Source: Acidimicrobiaceae bacterium (lineage in GTDB: Bacteria > Actinomycetota > Acidimicrobiia > Acidimicrobiales > RAAP-2). From it: a stretch of DNA of 41,748 nucleotides. How positions within the stretch are numbered: position 1 is the stretch's first letter; each line of letters begins with the position of its first letter. The translations under genes were made by a program, and so were the position numbers. Shown one piece after another: positions 17,893 through 27,075 of this stretch. The notes beneath the pieces were generated by a model. The model had not been told where the DNA came from and made no database searches. It saw nothing but the letters and a program-made list of their open reading frames with translations. The stretch spans positions 1 through 41,748 of the forward strand of contig JAOBWI010000080.1 of the NCBI GenBank assembly GCA_025463285.1, given 5' to 3'.

Positions 17893-19218
17893 ATGAGTCG
17901 GGTCGCGGTCGTCGGCGTGGGCTATGTGGGCCTACCGACGGCGGCGTGCCTCGCCGCGCTAGGCCACACAGTGGTCGGATGCGACGTTGACCAGATCAAG
18001 GTCGACAAGCTCAACGCGGGCGTGTCGACTATGCACGAGGTCGGCCTCGACGACCTACTCCACGGGGCTCGTGCCGACGGCCGCCTCGCCTTCATCTGCT
18101 CTGCGCCTCTTGCGGTCATGGGCGCAGAGTTCACCTTCCTCTGCCTCCCGACCCCGCCGTGCTCTGACGGATCAGTGGATTTGAGCCACATTCTCGCCGT
18201 CGTGGACGAGATCGGCCCACACCTCATGGCGGGTTCGGTTCTCATCACCAAGTCGACGGTGCCGATCGGGACCTCGAGGCTTCTGGCCAAGCGCCTGAAC
18301 CGCTCGGACGTGATCGTGGTGTCCAATCCCGAGTTCCTCAGAGAAGGAGCCGCCGTCGAGGACTTCCTCCGAGCTGAGCGCGTGGTGGTGGGCGCGGACA
18401 GCGCCGAGGCGTCCCAGTCGGTCGGGCGACTGTACGCGGGCACCGACGCTCCGGTCATCTCGGTCTCACCGGAGTCCGCCGAGATCGCAAAGTACGCGGC
18501 CAACGCGTTCCTGGCCACAAAACTGAGCTTCGTCAATGAGATCTCCGCGATGTGCGAAGAGCTCGGAGCCGACGCCGGGGAAGTGTTCGCGGCGGTCGGC
18601 GCGGACTCACGCATCGGAGCGGGATTTCTCGAGCCGGGCCCCGGATGGGGCGGGTCGTGTCTGCCGAAGGACTCTGCTGCGCTCCTTCACGCGGCGCGCT
18701 CGGTGGAGTTGGAGCCGACGCTCTTGCGCGAGACGATCCAGGCCAATGAGCAACAGTTCGTGCGGATCGCCGACAAAGTGTGCCGCGCGGTCGGCGGATC
18801 GCTCCCCGGGCGAATCCTGACCATTTGGGGACTGACGTTCAAGGCGGGATCTGACGACCTGCGTATGTCGCCCTCCTTGAAGATCGCCGACTTGCTGATA
18901 GCCGCAGGCGCCTCGATCCGAGCCTTCGACCCGACGCTCGACGGCCAGGCGGCGAGCCTCGGCGCCGACATCACTCTCTGCCCGGATGCCTATTCGGCGT
19001 GCGAAGGCTCCTCTGCGATCCTCGTGTTAACCGAGTGGCCACAGTTTGGTGACCTCGATCTGCACCGGGCAGCCACCCAGATGGTGTGGAGGGCAGTCGT
19101 TGACGCCCGCCGCGTCATCGATCCCGCGAAGGCCGCCGCCGCTGGCTTCACACTCGACCGCATTGGTAGTGGAGCGGCCGAGGAGAGGGGAGCGGGCGTG
19201 AAGGTGGCGGCGGCGTGA
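17893..19218 (+). CDS. ugd: UDP-glucose 6-dehydrogenase
   Basis: A 441-residue enzyme oxidising UDP-glucose to UDP-glucuronate with two NAD+. The N-terminal Rossmann motif is GVGYVG (8-13). CLPTPPCSDGSVD, ITKSTVPIGT, NPEFLREGAAVEDF and the central helix segment AEIAKYAANAFLATKLSFVNE are all family hallmarks. The catalytic cysteine is C256 in GWGGSCLPKD. The ATG at 17893 is chosen because it places the Rossmann strand at residue 4 and has AAGAGG upstream; the frame is open further 5'. It is the first gene of the operon behind the c-di-GMP riboswitch, and its stop overlaps the next start by GTGA. It supplies the substrate of the following decarboxylase. Confidence 0.96.
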   Translation: MSRVAVVGVGYVGLPTAACLAALGHTVVGCDVDQIKVDKLNAGVSTMHEVGLDDLLHGARADGRLAFICSAPLAVMGAEFTFLCLPTPPCSDGSVDLSHILAVVDEIGPHLMAGSVLITKSTVPIGTSRLLAKRLNRSDVIVVSNPEFLREGAAVEDFLRAERVVVGADSAEASQSVGRLYAGTDAPVISVSPESAEIAKYAANAFLATKLSFVNEISAMCEELGADAGEVFAAVGADSRIGAGFLEPGPGWGGSCLPKDSAALLHAARSVELEPTLLRETIQANEQQFVRIADKVCRAVGGSLPGRILTIWGLTFKAGSDDLRMSPSLKIADLLIAAGASIRAFDPTLDGQAASLGADITLCPDAYSACEGSSAILVLTEWPQFGDLDLHRAATQMVWRAVVDARRVIDPAKAAAAGFTLDRIGSGAAEERGAGVKVAAA

Positions 19219-20207
19219 GACGCACCGTAGTCACCGGGGGCGCCGGTTTCCTTGGCTCTCACCTCTGCGAGGCGCTGATCGCCCGCGGGGATGAAGTGGT
19301 GTGCGTCGACAACTTCTCGACGGGGCTGTTGTCGAACATTGGCGGGCTGCTCGCGCATCCGAGGTTCGTCTTGATCCGTGCCGATGTTGCGACCGAGGTA
19401 CCTGTCGACGGCCCCTTCGACGCGCTAGCGCATCTGGCCTGTCCGGCCTCACCGGCGGACTACCTGGCAACGCCCCTCGAAACTATGGCTGTGTCGAGTA
19501 CCGGCACGTGGTCGGCACTCGACCTCGCAGACCGTCAGGGAGCGAGATTCGTCTTGGCCTCGACCAGCGAGATCTACGGCGAGCCCGTGAACCACCCCCA
19601 GCACGAGGACGACTGGGGCAACGTCAACCCCATCGGACCTCGTAGCGTCTACGACGAGTCGAAACGATTCGGCGAGGCGCTCGTCGCCGCGTACGTGCGA
19701 ACGAAGGGCACGAACGCCGGCATCGTGCGGATCTTCAACACCTACGGACCCCGCCTTCGCCCCAATGACGGACGGGTCATCTCAACCTTCGTCGCCCAGG
19801 CGCTGGCGGGTGAGCCTCTCAGCGTCTTCGGCAATGGGGCTCAGACGCGAAGCTTTTGCTACGTCGACGATCTGGTGAGGGGTCTCCTCGCGATGCTCGA
19901 TTCGCGCTCGATGGGTCCAATCAATCTGGGCAACGACCAGGAGTTGAGCGTTGGCGCGCTGGCCCGCGCGGTGATCGAACTCACCGGATCTACGTCAAGT
20001 GTCGTTCATTGCGCGCTGCGCGAGGACGATCCGACGCGGCGCAGACCCGATCTGTCGAGGGCCGCGGGACTGCTGGGTTGGCGACCGGAGGTGCCGATCA
20101 AGGCCGGTTTGAGACGGACGATCGAGTGGCAACGCCATCGCGTGCGAACTCGAAGCGAACGTCAATTGGAAGATCGCGACACTGCGGTCGCGGTCTCACG
20201 CACTTGA
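19215..20207 (+). CDS. UDP-glucuronate decarboxylase (UDP-xylose synthase-like), extended SDR
   Basis: A 330-residue short-chain dehydrogenase/epimerase family enzyme. TGGAGFLGSH near residues 7-16 binds NAD. The catalytic set is S118 (STSEIYG) and Y146/K150 (YDESK). HLACPASPADYLATPLET matches the ASPxxY-type segment characteristic of UDP-glucuronate decarboxylases, and RIFNTYGPRLRPNDGRVISTFV is also typical. It should convert UDP-glucuronate to UDP-xylose, directly after the dehydrogenase that makes UDP-glucuronate. The GTG start overlaps the upstream stop (GTGA, 19215-19218). The last ~25 residues are a basic, probably disordered tail. A 41-nt gap, the only gap in the operon, follows. Confidence 0.87.
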   Translation: MRRTVVTGGAGFLGSHLCEALIARGDEVVCVDNFSTGLLSNIGGLLAHPRFVLIRADVATEVPVDGPFDALAHLACPASPADYLATPLETMAVSSTGTWSALDLADRQGARFVLASTSEIYGEPVNHPQHEDDWGNVNPIGPRSVYDESKRFGEALVAAYVRTKGTNAGIVRIFNTYGPRLRPNDGRVISTFVAQALAGEPLSVFGNGAQTRSFCYVDDLVRGLLAMLDSRSMGPINLGNDQELSVGALARAVIELTGSTSSVVHCALREDDPTRRRPDLSRAAGLLGWRPEVPIKAGLRRTIEWQRHRVRTRSERQLEDRDTAVAVSRT

Positions 20208-20248
20208 GACGTCGTTGCGCATCCCTTCGTTGGACCCGAGACTGATCG

Positions 20249-22681
20249 ATGGCGGGCGTCGAGATTGACGGTAAATTCTTCTCCCTTAACGGTCGACGCT
20301 TCGCGTTCCGAGGAGTGACCTACGGCACGTTCGCGCCGAGAGAGGACTCGGCTCTCTTCCCCTCGCGCAGCCAGATTAAGTCCGACTTCGCGTCGATCCA
20401 GAACTCCGGGTTTGATACGGTGCGGACCTACACCGAACCCCCGGACGACCTCCTCGATCTGGCCGCAGACTGGGGGCTGCACGTCTTCGCCGGAGTGCAC
20501 TGGAATGACTGGCGCTATCTGCGTGGCGCGTCGCGCCGCCAACAGCGAGAGGTCGCTCGCGATGCTCGTCAGATCGTGGCCGGTGCCGCACGACGTCTGG
20601 CCGGCAACGACACCGTGGCGGCGATCAGCGTCGGCAACGAGATTCCCGCCGACGTGGTGCGCTGGGTGGGCACCAGCCGCGTCGCGTCGCTCGTTCGCGA
20701 GTTGGCCGACACCGTGCGCGAGCAGGATCCCGGTCGCCTCGTCACCTACGCGAATTACCCGACGACCGAGTACCTGCCCCTCGAGGCCCTCGACTTTCTC
20801 ACCTTCAACGTCTTTCTCGAGGGCGCGAACGACCTCAAGCGGTACCTGAATAGGCTGCACAATCTCGCTGGCGACCGGCCTTTGGTGCTCGGGGAACTGG
20901 GCGCTCACGCCTCGGCTGGCGAGTACGGAGATTGCGCGCAAGCGTCGGCGATACGCCTCCAGCTCGAGACCGCACTCGAACGCGGCGTCGGGGGAACTTG
21001 CGTTTTCTCCTGGACTGACGAGTGGTCCGTCGCCGGTGAACAGGTTCTCGGCTGGCAGTTCGGACTCACCCGAACGGACCGGTCACCTCGAGCGGCCCTC
21101 CGCGTCATTGAGGACTTCAACCGTCGAAGCGTCGCGGACCTCACGCCTGCCCACGGGTGGCCCTCAGTGGCCGTCGTGATCTGTGCCTACAACGCGGAGA
21201 GCACGCTCGAGGAGTGTCTGCGTCACGTGAGCGCGCTCGACTACCGCCCCCTCGAGGTCATCGTCGTGGACGACGGCTCCCGTGACGACACGGTCGACGT
21301 GGCTCGGGGCTTTCCCCACGTTCGTCTCGTCAGGATCGATCACGCGGGCCTCGGCGCGGCGCGAAACGCCGGCTACCGCGCAGCCCGATCGGAGTTGATC
21401 GCGTATCTCGACTCGGACGCGTACCCCTGTCCGGAGTGGCCGTACTACCTCGCGCTCGGAGCCAGTGAGGCGGGTCTCGGCGGGGTCGGCGGTCCGAATA
21501 TTCCTCCTCCCGCGGACCCCCGGGGCGCCCGGCGAGTCGCTCGTGCCTCGGGCGGACCAATCCACGTGTTGCTCGAAGACGACCGGGCCGAACACGTTCC
21601 CGGCTGCAACATGGCATTTCGGCGCACGGTCCTCGAGGAGCTCGGAGGATTCGATCCGATCTTCACGAGCGCCGGCGACGACGTGGATTTCTGCTGGAAG
21701 GTCCTGGACGACGGCTACGAGATCGCTTTTCACCCAGCCGCATTCGTCTGGCACCACCGCCGGGGGTCGACTCGCGCGTACTTGCGACAACAGCGTGGGT
21801 ACGGACGAGCCGACGCGCTGGTAGCCCTTCGTCACCCCGCTCGTATTAACGCCATCGGAGCCGCTCGCTGGGTCGGTCGAATCTATCGACCGACAACGGG
21901 CGCTCTTCGTGGACAGCGCGTCTACCACGGGCTGTACGCGACAGCGCCCTTTCAGTCCGTCTACTCCTCGGGCACGACCGTCCTCGACACCGCGCAACAA
22001 ATCGGCGTACCCCTGGCCGCGGCGGTCCTACTCGTCACTCCCGCCACACCCTTCGTCCCGGTGCTTCTCGTACCAGTCGGCGCTGCCGCCGTCACGCTTC
22101 TCGCCCTGTTCACTATCTCCGCTCGCCAGATCCTTCCCCAGGGTCGCAGCGCCGGCGCGCGAGCGCGATTTCAAATCTCGGTCGCGATGCTCGACATGGC
22201 CCAGACCGTGGTACGGCTGTGGGGAAGGACCTTCCCCGGTACCGACCGAGTGATTGTCCCGCCCCCGCCTCCTTCGCTTCCCTCTGCCGTGTTGCTCACC
22301 ACGAGGGTGATGGCCTTCTCTGACCTTGGCTCTCGAGGCGAACTCGTGGGCGCGGTTGTCGCCGCACTCCGCTACGCCGGGTTTTTTGTTCAGGCTTCGA
22401 CGGGCTGGGAGACCTGTGATGCGTGTGTCTCGGGCTCGCTCACCGTGAAGGCCACTATCTCCACGGTGTCCGCACCGGCCGGGGTCGTCCAACTCCGCGT
22501 TCGTCGCTGGCCCCGGGTCGCCTTGGGGGTGGGGCTGGCCGTCGCGGGCGCCGCCCTCGTCGCTAACGCTGCGCTGGCCATCGTCATTGTCATGGCGCTG
22601 GCTCTCGAGACCGCCCGCGGACTCTGGAGAACAGGTCCCGGCGTGCGGCGCGCCATTCAACGAGCGGGCGGGATGTCATGA
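20249..22681 (+). CDS. Fusion: TIM-barrel glycoside hydrolase + GT2 glycosyltransferase with membrane segments
   Basis: An 810-residue two-enzyme fusion. Residues 1-290 form a clan GH-A type barrel (GH2/GH5-like): NGRRFAFRGVTYG at the start, AISVGNEIP with E131 as acid/base, VLGELG with E216 as nucleophile, then VFSWTDEW. Residues 306-550 are a GT2 domain: VAVVICAYN, DSD at 388-390, PGCNMAFRR and GDDVDFCWK. A hydrophobic pair at about 588-626 and another at about 756-792 anchor the protein. The barrel may trim or transfer the glycan made by the GT2 half. The gene overlaps the ABC fusion gene downstream (ATGA, 22678-22681). A similar GH-GT2 arrangement probably exists in other phyla, so the fusion itself may not be new. 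Confidence 0.88.
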   Translation: MAGVEIDGKFFSLNGRRFAFRGVTYGTFAPREDSALFPSRSQIKSDFASIQNSGFDTVRTYTEPPDDLLDLAADWGLHVFAGVHWNDWRYLRGASRRQQREVARDARQIVAGAARRLAGNDTVAAISVGNEIPADVVRWVGTSRVASLVRELADTVREQDPGRLVTYANYPTTEYLPLEALDFLTFNVFLEGANDLKRYLNRLHNLAGDRPLVLGELGAHASAGEYGDCAQASAIRLQLETALERGVGGTCVFSWTDEWSVAGEQVLGWQFGLTRTDRSPRAALRVIEDFNRRSVADLTPAHGWPSVAVVICAYNAESTLEECLRHVSALDYRPLEVIVVDDGSRDDTVDVARGFPHVRLVRIDHAGLGAARNAGYRAARSELIAYLDSDAYPCPEWPYYLALGASEAGLGGVGGPNIPPPADPRGARRVARASGGPIHVLLEDDRAEHVPGCNMAFRRTVLEELGGFDPIFTSAGDDVDFCWKVLDDGYEIAFHPAAFVWHHRRGSTRAYLRQQRGYGRADALVALRHPARINAIGAARWVGRIYRPTTGALRGQRVYHGLYATAPFQSVYSSGTTVLDTAQQIGVPLAAAVLLVTPATPFVPVLLVPVGAAAVTLLALFTISARQILPQGRSAGARARFQISVAMLDMAQTVVRLWGRTFPGTDRVIVPPPPPSLPSAVLLTTRVMAFSDLGSRGELVGAVVAALRYAGFFVQASTGWETCDACVSGSLTVKATISTVSAPAGVVQLRVRRWPRVALGVGLAVAGAALVANAALAIVIVMALALETARGLWRTGPGVRRAIQRAGGMS

Positions 22682-25600
22682 CCGACGGTCATCACCACTC
22701 GGTCACCTTCGAACCGGGCAGTCGCTCGTGGAAGCACCTACCCCGGGTGGTGCCCTACCTGCGGCGGTACTGGGGTCTGGCGTCGGGAATGGTGGGCCTC
22801 CTCTTTGTTGGCACCGTGGTCAGTCTTGCCGAGCCCTGGCCCATGGCCTTTCTCGTCAACGCGGCGCTCACTCGGGGTGGGCGCCCCGGCTGGGTCGGTG
22901 ATCTCTTCGGGCGCAACGTCCGAGTCCTCGTACTCGTGGCTGCGGGTGCCGGGCTACTCCTCGTTCTCGCCAGCAACGGGCTCTCCGTCGTCAACGAGTA
23001 CGTCGGGACCAAGCTCGACAATCACCTCACGCTGGACCTGCGAAGGGACGTCTTTCGTAGAGCCCAACAGCTCTCTCTGCACTACCATGACACGCGTCGG
23101 GCCGGTTACTTCGCTCAGAACATCAACGCCCACACCACGGCGCTCGGACAGATCGTGGTCGGTATCCCGCCTCTGCTGCAGAGCGTGCTCACCCTGATCG
23201 GGATGTTCGTGATCGCGGCCCTCCTCGATCTCAAGGTGGCCCTCGCTTCGCTGGCCGTCGTGCCCTTGATCTACTTCGCGACCGTCTTTTACAGCCGCCG
23301 GATTGAGCCCAATCTCATTCACGTACGCGACCAGGAAGGACTGTCACTTTCGATCATTCAAGAGGCGATGCAGATGCTGCGGGTGATTCTCACGTTCCGG
23401 CGCGAAGACCACGAGCTCCAGCGGTTCTCTGAGCAGGCTTCGTACGCGCTCAATCTCAGGGTTGGACTCACCGTCAAGCAGACCCTCTTCTCGCTCGCGG
23501 TCAACGTCTTCACCGCGATCGGGTCCGCGCTCGTGCTCGGATTGGGTTCTTTGGACGTCCTCTCGCACCGACTGAGCATTGGCGAGCTCCTCGTGTTGGT
23601 GGCCTACATCGCGAACGTGTACAAGCCCCTCCAGACGATTAGTTACACGATCAGCACTTGGCAAGATCAGCTCGTGAGCTTCTGGCTCGCGCTCGAGATG
23701 CTCGATGAAGAGCCGGACATCGTCGAGCGCGCGGACGCTCTCACCCTGAACTCGGTGCGAGGGCAGGTACGTTTCGACCACGTCGACTTCTCCTACCCCG
23801 ATCGTCCCCGGATCTTGGCGAATATCACGTGCGACATCGCCGCGGGCTCGACCGTCGGCGTCGTCGGACCGACCGGGGCGGGCAAGTCCACCTTCGCGGC
23901 GCTCGTCTCGAGGCTTTACGACCCCGAGCAGGGCCGCGTGCTCATTGATGGCGTCGATCTCCGGGACCTCAAGTTGGACTCGGTGCGCGGCAACGTCGCG
24001 GTCGTCTTGCAAGAGCCGTTGCTCTTCCTCGGCACCATCGCGGACAACATCCGTTACGGGCGACTCGACGCGTCCGACGACGACGTGGTCGAGGCCGCCA
24101 AAGGCGCGAACGCCCACGACTTCATAGAGAAGCTCCCGCTCGGTTACGAGACGAGGGTCGGCGAACGCGGAAGCATGCTCTCGGGCGGCGAGCGACAGCG
24201 CATCTGCATCGCCCGAGCTTTTTTAAAAGACGCCCCGATTCTCGTCCTCGACGAACCGACGTCGTCGATCGATTCGCAGACCGAAGGGGTCATCCTCGAA
24301 GCCCTGTCGCGTCTCGTACGCGGCAAGACGGCCTTCGTCATCGCCCACCGACTTTCGACCTTGGTGTCGTCGACCCGAATCCTCGTCATCGACGGTGGGA
24401 ACCTCGTCGAGGACGGTACTCACGACGAACTCGTCGCCCGTGGCGGCCTCTATCGCACGCTGTGGGAACACCAGACCGCCTCGCGACGCTCGAGCGACGA
24501 ACAGCCACTCGAGCCGCCCGCGCTCGCCCCGTCCCCTCGGAGCGGGCCCGATGACCCTGGAGCGCTACCGATCGTGGCACCGGCGCTCGCCTCGCGCCCG
24601 AAAGCAGTGGTGCTGGGTCTCATGAGCACGATGCCGGTGGCTGGTGTCGCCTGGCAGACGGTGCACTATCTTCTCGGTCTCGAGAAACTCGGTTTCGACG
24701 CGTACTACGTCGAAGCCCATGCGCGCACGCCCGCCGCGTTGATGACCAGTATCCACGACGACAGTTCGAAGCTCGCGGCAGCGTTCATCGCCTCGACCCT
24801 GGAACGTTTTGGATTCGCCGACCGCTGGGCCTTCCACGCGCTTCACGACGACGGAAGGTGCCTCGGTATGAGCGAGGCCGAACTGTCTGGTCTCTACCGC
24901 GACGCGGCGGTGATCTTTAATCTCCACGGAGGCACCGCGCCTCGCCCGGAGCACTCGGCGTCCCGGCGCCTCGTGTATATCGAAACCGATCCGTGCCAGC
25001 TCCAAAGCGAACTGGCCAACGGCGTCGAGCGAACGATCGACTTTCTCGACCAGCACGTGGCCTTCTTTACGTTCGGCGAAAACATTGGCCACAGCGACTG
25101 TCTGGTTCCAACGACCGACCACTACACGTTCTGGCCGACGCGCCAGCCCGTCGTGACCGAGATGTGGGACAGTTGCGGCGAGCGCGCCGGAGCGAACTAC
25201 ACCACGATCGGGAATTGGCGCCAGCCGTGGCGGGCCATCGTCCTTGACGGCGAGACGTACCAGTGGAGCAAGGACCAGGAGTTTCGCAAGTTCCTCGAAC
25301 TGCCTTCTGCGGTGGGAGTTTCGCTCGAGCTCGCGCTCAGCAGTCTCTCCGACGAGGACCGCCGCGGGCTCGAAGAACACCACTGGCGCGTGAGCGACGG
25401 CCTCGAGATCTCGAGTGACCTCGATCGGTACCGGAGCTACATCGCGCAATCTCGCGGCGAGTTCACCGTCGCGAAGGACCAGAATGTGCGTCTGCGTAGC
25501 GGGTGGTTCAGCGACCGCAGCGCCACCTACTTGGCCGCGGGTAGGCCGGTCGTGACCCAGGACACCGGATTCGGCAATCACCTGCCCACTGGCGACGGTC

Positions 25601-27075
25601 TCTTCTCTTTCTCGTCGAGTGAGGAGGCGGTCGAAGCCTTTCGACGGATCGAGAGCGACTACTCACATCACGAGGCGGCCGCCCGCGCGATCGCCAAAGA
25701 GTACTTCGCGGCCGAGCGGGTGCTCGGCGATCTCGTTGATCACCTCGACTGTCGACCTCTCGCGCGCCGAAGGGCCCGTGGCGCGTCCGAGCCAGCGAGC
25801 GAGGACCTGGTGCTTACTCCGACGTCTCGTCGTCCGCTGCAGCTTGCGCCCCAGACGACCGACTTCGTCTTGTCGCGCGAGATCCCGCGACCCTCCAAGA
25901 GCCCGGCCGCGCAACCAAGGGCCAGCGTGGTGGTCGCGACCTTCAACCGCCTCGACTGCACCCGCCTCTGTCTGGAGTCGGTGCTCGAGGTGGATCGCAC
26001 CGGAGTGGTTGAGCTCATCGTCGTCGACAACGCATCATCAGACGGTACGGCCACGTACCTCGAGCGGTTGGCTGGCCTCGACCCACGGGTGCGGGTGCTC
26101 TCCAACGCGGATAATCGTGGCTTCGCGGCGGCGATTAACCAGGGGCTCGAGCGCGCCACGGCAGGCTACTTGGTCATCCTCAACAACGACACGATCGTTT
26201 GCGACGGGTGGCTCGATGGTCTACTCGAGCACCTGACCGACCCCGAGATCGGGGCGGTCGGCCCGGTCACGGGTCGCTCCGGCACGGAGTCGGAGGTGGC
26301 GAGTGAGTACCGCACGTTCGGAGAACTGCGATCGTTCGCGGCCGAGAGGGCGCGTACACACTCCGGCGACACGCTCGACGTCACGATGCTCTCGATGTTC
26401 TGTCTCGCCGTGCGGCGAGGGACGTACGAGAGAGTCGGGCCCCTCGACGAGCGCTACGGGATAGGGCTCTTTGAGGACGACGACTACAGCGAACGCCTTA
26501 GTCTCTTCGACTATCGCCTGGTGTGCGCTCAAGACGTCTACGTCCACCACTTCGGCGAAGCGAGCTTCGGCACGCTGGTGCCCGCGGGCGAGTACGGCGA
26601 GTTGTTCGAGTTGAACCGCACCAAGTTCGAAGAGAAGTGGGGCAAGCCCTGGGAGGGCCACACCCGCCAGTGGGACCCGGTCTACGAGGGCACCGTCGAA
26701 CGGATCCGCTTCGTCCTCGGCGAGCTGTTGCCCACGAGCGCCCGGGCCCTCGTGGTCTCGAAGGGTGATCCGCGGCTTCTCAGCGTAGCGACGGCCTCAC
26801 ACTTTCCCCGGAGCGAGTCCGGCGAGTACATCGGTTACAACCCGCGCGACAGTGACGAGGCGGTCGAGATGGTGCGCTCGCTGGAGAGGGCCGGAGCGAC
26901 GCACTTCGTTGTGCCCGACTTCTCCAGGTGGTGGCTCGATTACTACGCTGGGCTGTCGGAGTATCTCGACCAGCACGCCGACCTGGTGATCAACGTCGAC
27001 GCGTGCAGCGTCTACGCACTGGGCGGCGACGTCGCAGGACCGGTCCTCGAGCATCTCTCGCGGAGCGCGTCGTGA
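22678..27075 (+). CDS. Fusion: ABC exporter + GT-B-like glycosyltransferase + GT2 + C-terminal module
   Basis: A single 1465-residue frame with four parts. Residues ~30-600 are a half-size ABC exporter: membrane domain, Walker A GPTGAGKS 397-404, signature LSGGE 501-505, Walker B ILVLDEP 521-527, H-loop H557. A Pro-rich linker (~603-641) leads to a GT-B-like domain (~642-1024) with GWFSDRS at 942-948 and QDTGF from 961, the same family as the three tandem genes at 33.6-37.0 kb. A GT2 domain follows (~1082-1330, NND at 1169-1171). The last ~110 residues (1341-1450) are the module shared with the next two genes. The exporter type is MsbA/PglK-like, so it may flip a lipid-linked glycan. No stop or obvious restart separates the parts. 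Confidence 0.9.
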   Translation: MTDGHHHSVTFEPGSRSWKHLPRVVPYLRRYWGLASGMVGLLFVGTVVSLAEPWPMAFLVNAALTRGGRPGWVGDLFGRNVRVLVLVAAGAGLLLVLASNGLSVVNEYVGTKLDNHLTLDLRRDVFRRAQQLSLHYHDTRRAGYFAQNINAHTTALGQIVVGIPPLLQSVLTLIGMFVIAALLDLKVALASLAVVPLIYFATVFYSRRIEPNLIHVRDQEGLSLSIIQEAMQMLRVILTFRREDHELQRFSEQASYALNLRVGLTVKQTLFSLAVNVFTAIGSALVLGLGSLDVLSHRLSIGELLVLVAYIANVYKPLQTISYTISTWQDQLVSFWLALEMLDEEPDIVERADALTLNSVRGQVRFDHVDFSYPDRPRILANITCDIAAGSTVGVVGPTGAGKSTFAALVSRLYDPEQGRVLIDGVDLRDLKLDSVRGNVAVVLQEPLLFLGTIADNIRYGRLDASDDDVVEAAKGANAHDFIEKLPLGYETRVGERGSMLSGGERQRICIARAFLKDAPILVLDEPTSSIDSQTEGVILEALSRLVRGKTAFVIAHRLSTLVSSTRILVIDGGNLVEDGTHDELVARGGLYRTLWEHQTASRRSSDEQPLEPPALAPSPRSGPDDPGALPIVAPALASRPKAVVLGLMSTMPVAGVAWQTVHYLLGLEKLGFDAYYVEAHARTPAALMTSIHDDSSKLAAAFIASTLERFGFADRWAFHALHDDGRCLGMSEAELSGLYRDAAVIFNLHGGTAPRPEHSASRRLVYIETDPCQLQSELANGVERTIDFLDQHVAFFTFGENIGHSDCLVPTTDHYTFWPTRQPVVTEMWDSCGERAGANYTTIGNWRQPWRAIVLDGETYQWSKDQEFRKFLELPSAVGVSLELALSSLSDEDRRGLEEHHWRVSDGLEISSDLDRYRSYIAQSRGEFTVAKDQNVRLRSGWFSDRSATYLAAGRPVVTQDTGFGNHLPTGDGLFSFSSSEEAVEAFRRIESDYSHHEAAARAIAKEYFAAERVLGDLVDHLDCRPLARRRARGASEPASEDLVLTPTSRRPLQLAPQTTDFVLSREIPRPSKSPAAQPRASVVVATFNRLDCTRLCLESVLEVDRTGVVELIVVDNASSDGTATYLERLAGLDPRVRVLSNADNRGFAAAINQGLERATAGYLVILNNDTIVCDGWLDGLLEHLTDPEIGAVGPVTGRSGTESEVASEYRTFGELRSFAAERARTHSGDTLDVTMLSMFCLAVRRGTYERVGPLDERYGIGLFEDDDYSERLSLFDYRLVCAQDVYVHHFGEASFGTLVPAGEYGELFELNRTKFEEKWGKPWEGHTRQWDPVYEGTVERIRFVLGELLPTSARALVVSKGDPRLLSVATASHFPRSESGEYIGYNPRDSDEAVEMVRSLERAGATHFVVPDFSRWWLDYYAGLSEYLDQHADLVINVDACSVYALGGDVAGPVLEHLSRSAS

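Noticed and set aside
17684..17896. Possible 70-codon leader ORF after the riboswitch
   Set aside because: TTG start without a ribosome site and no recognisable peptide. Overlap with the ugd start is coincidental as far as I can see.
24565..25581. 338-codon open frame on the minus strand
   Set aside because: It runs antisense to the GT-B part of the ABC fusion and has no recognisable fold.
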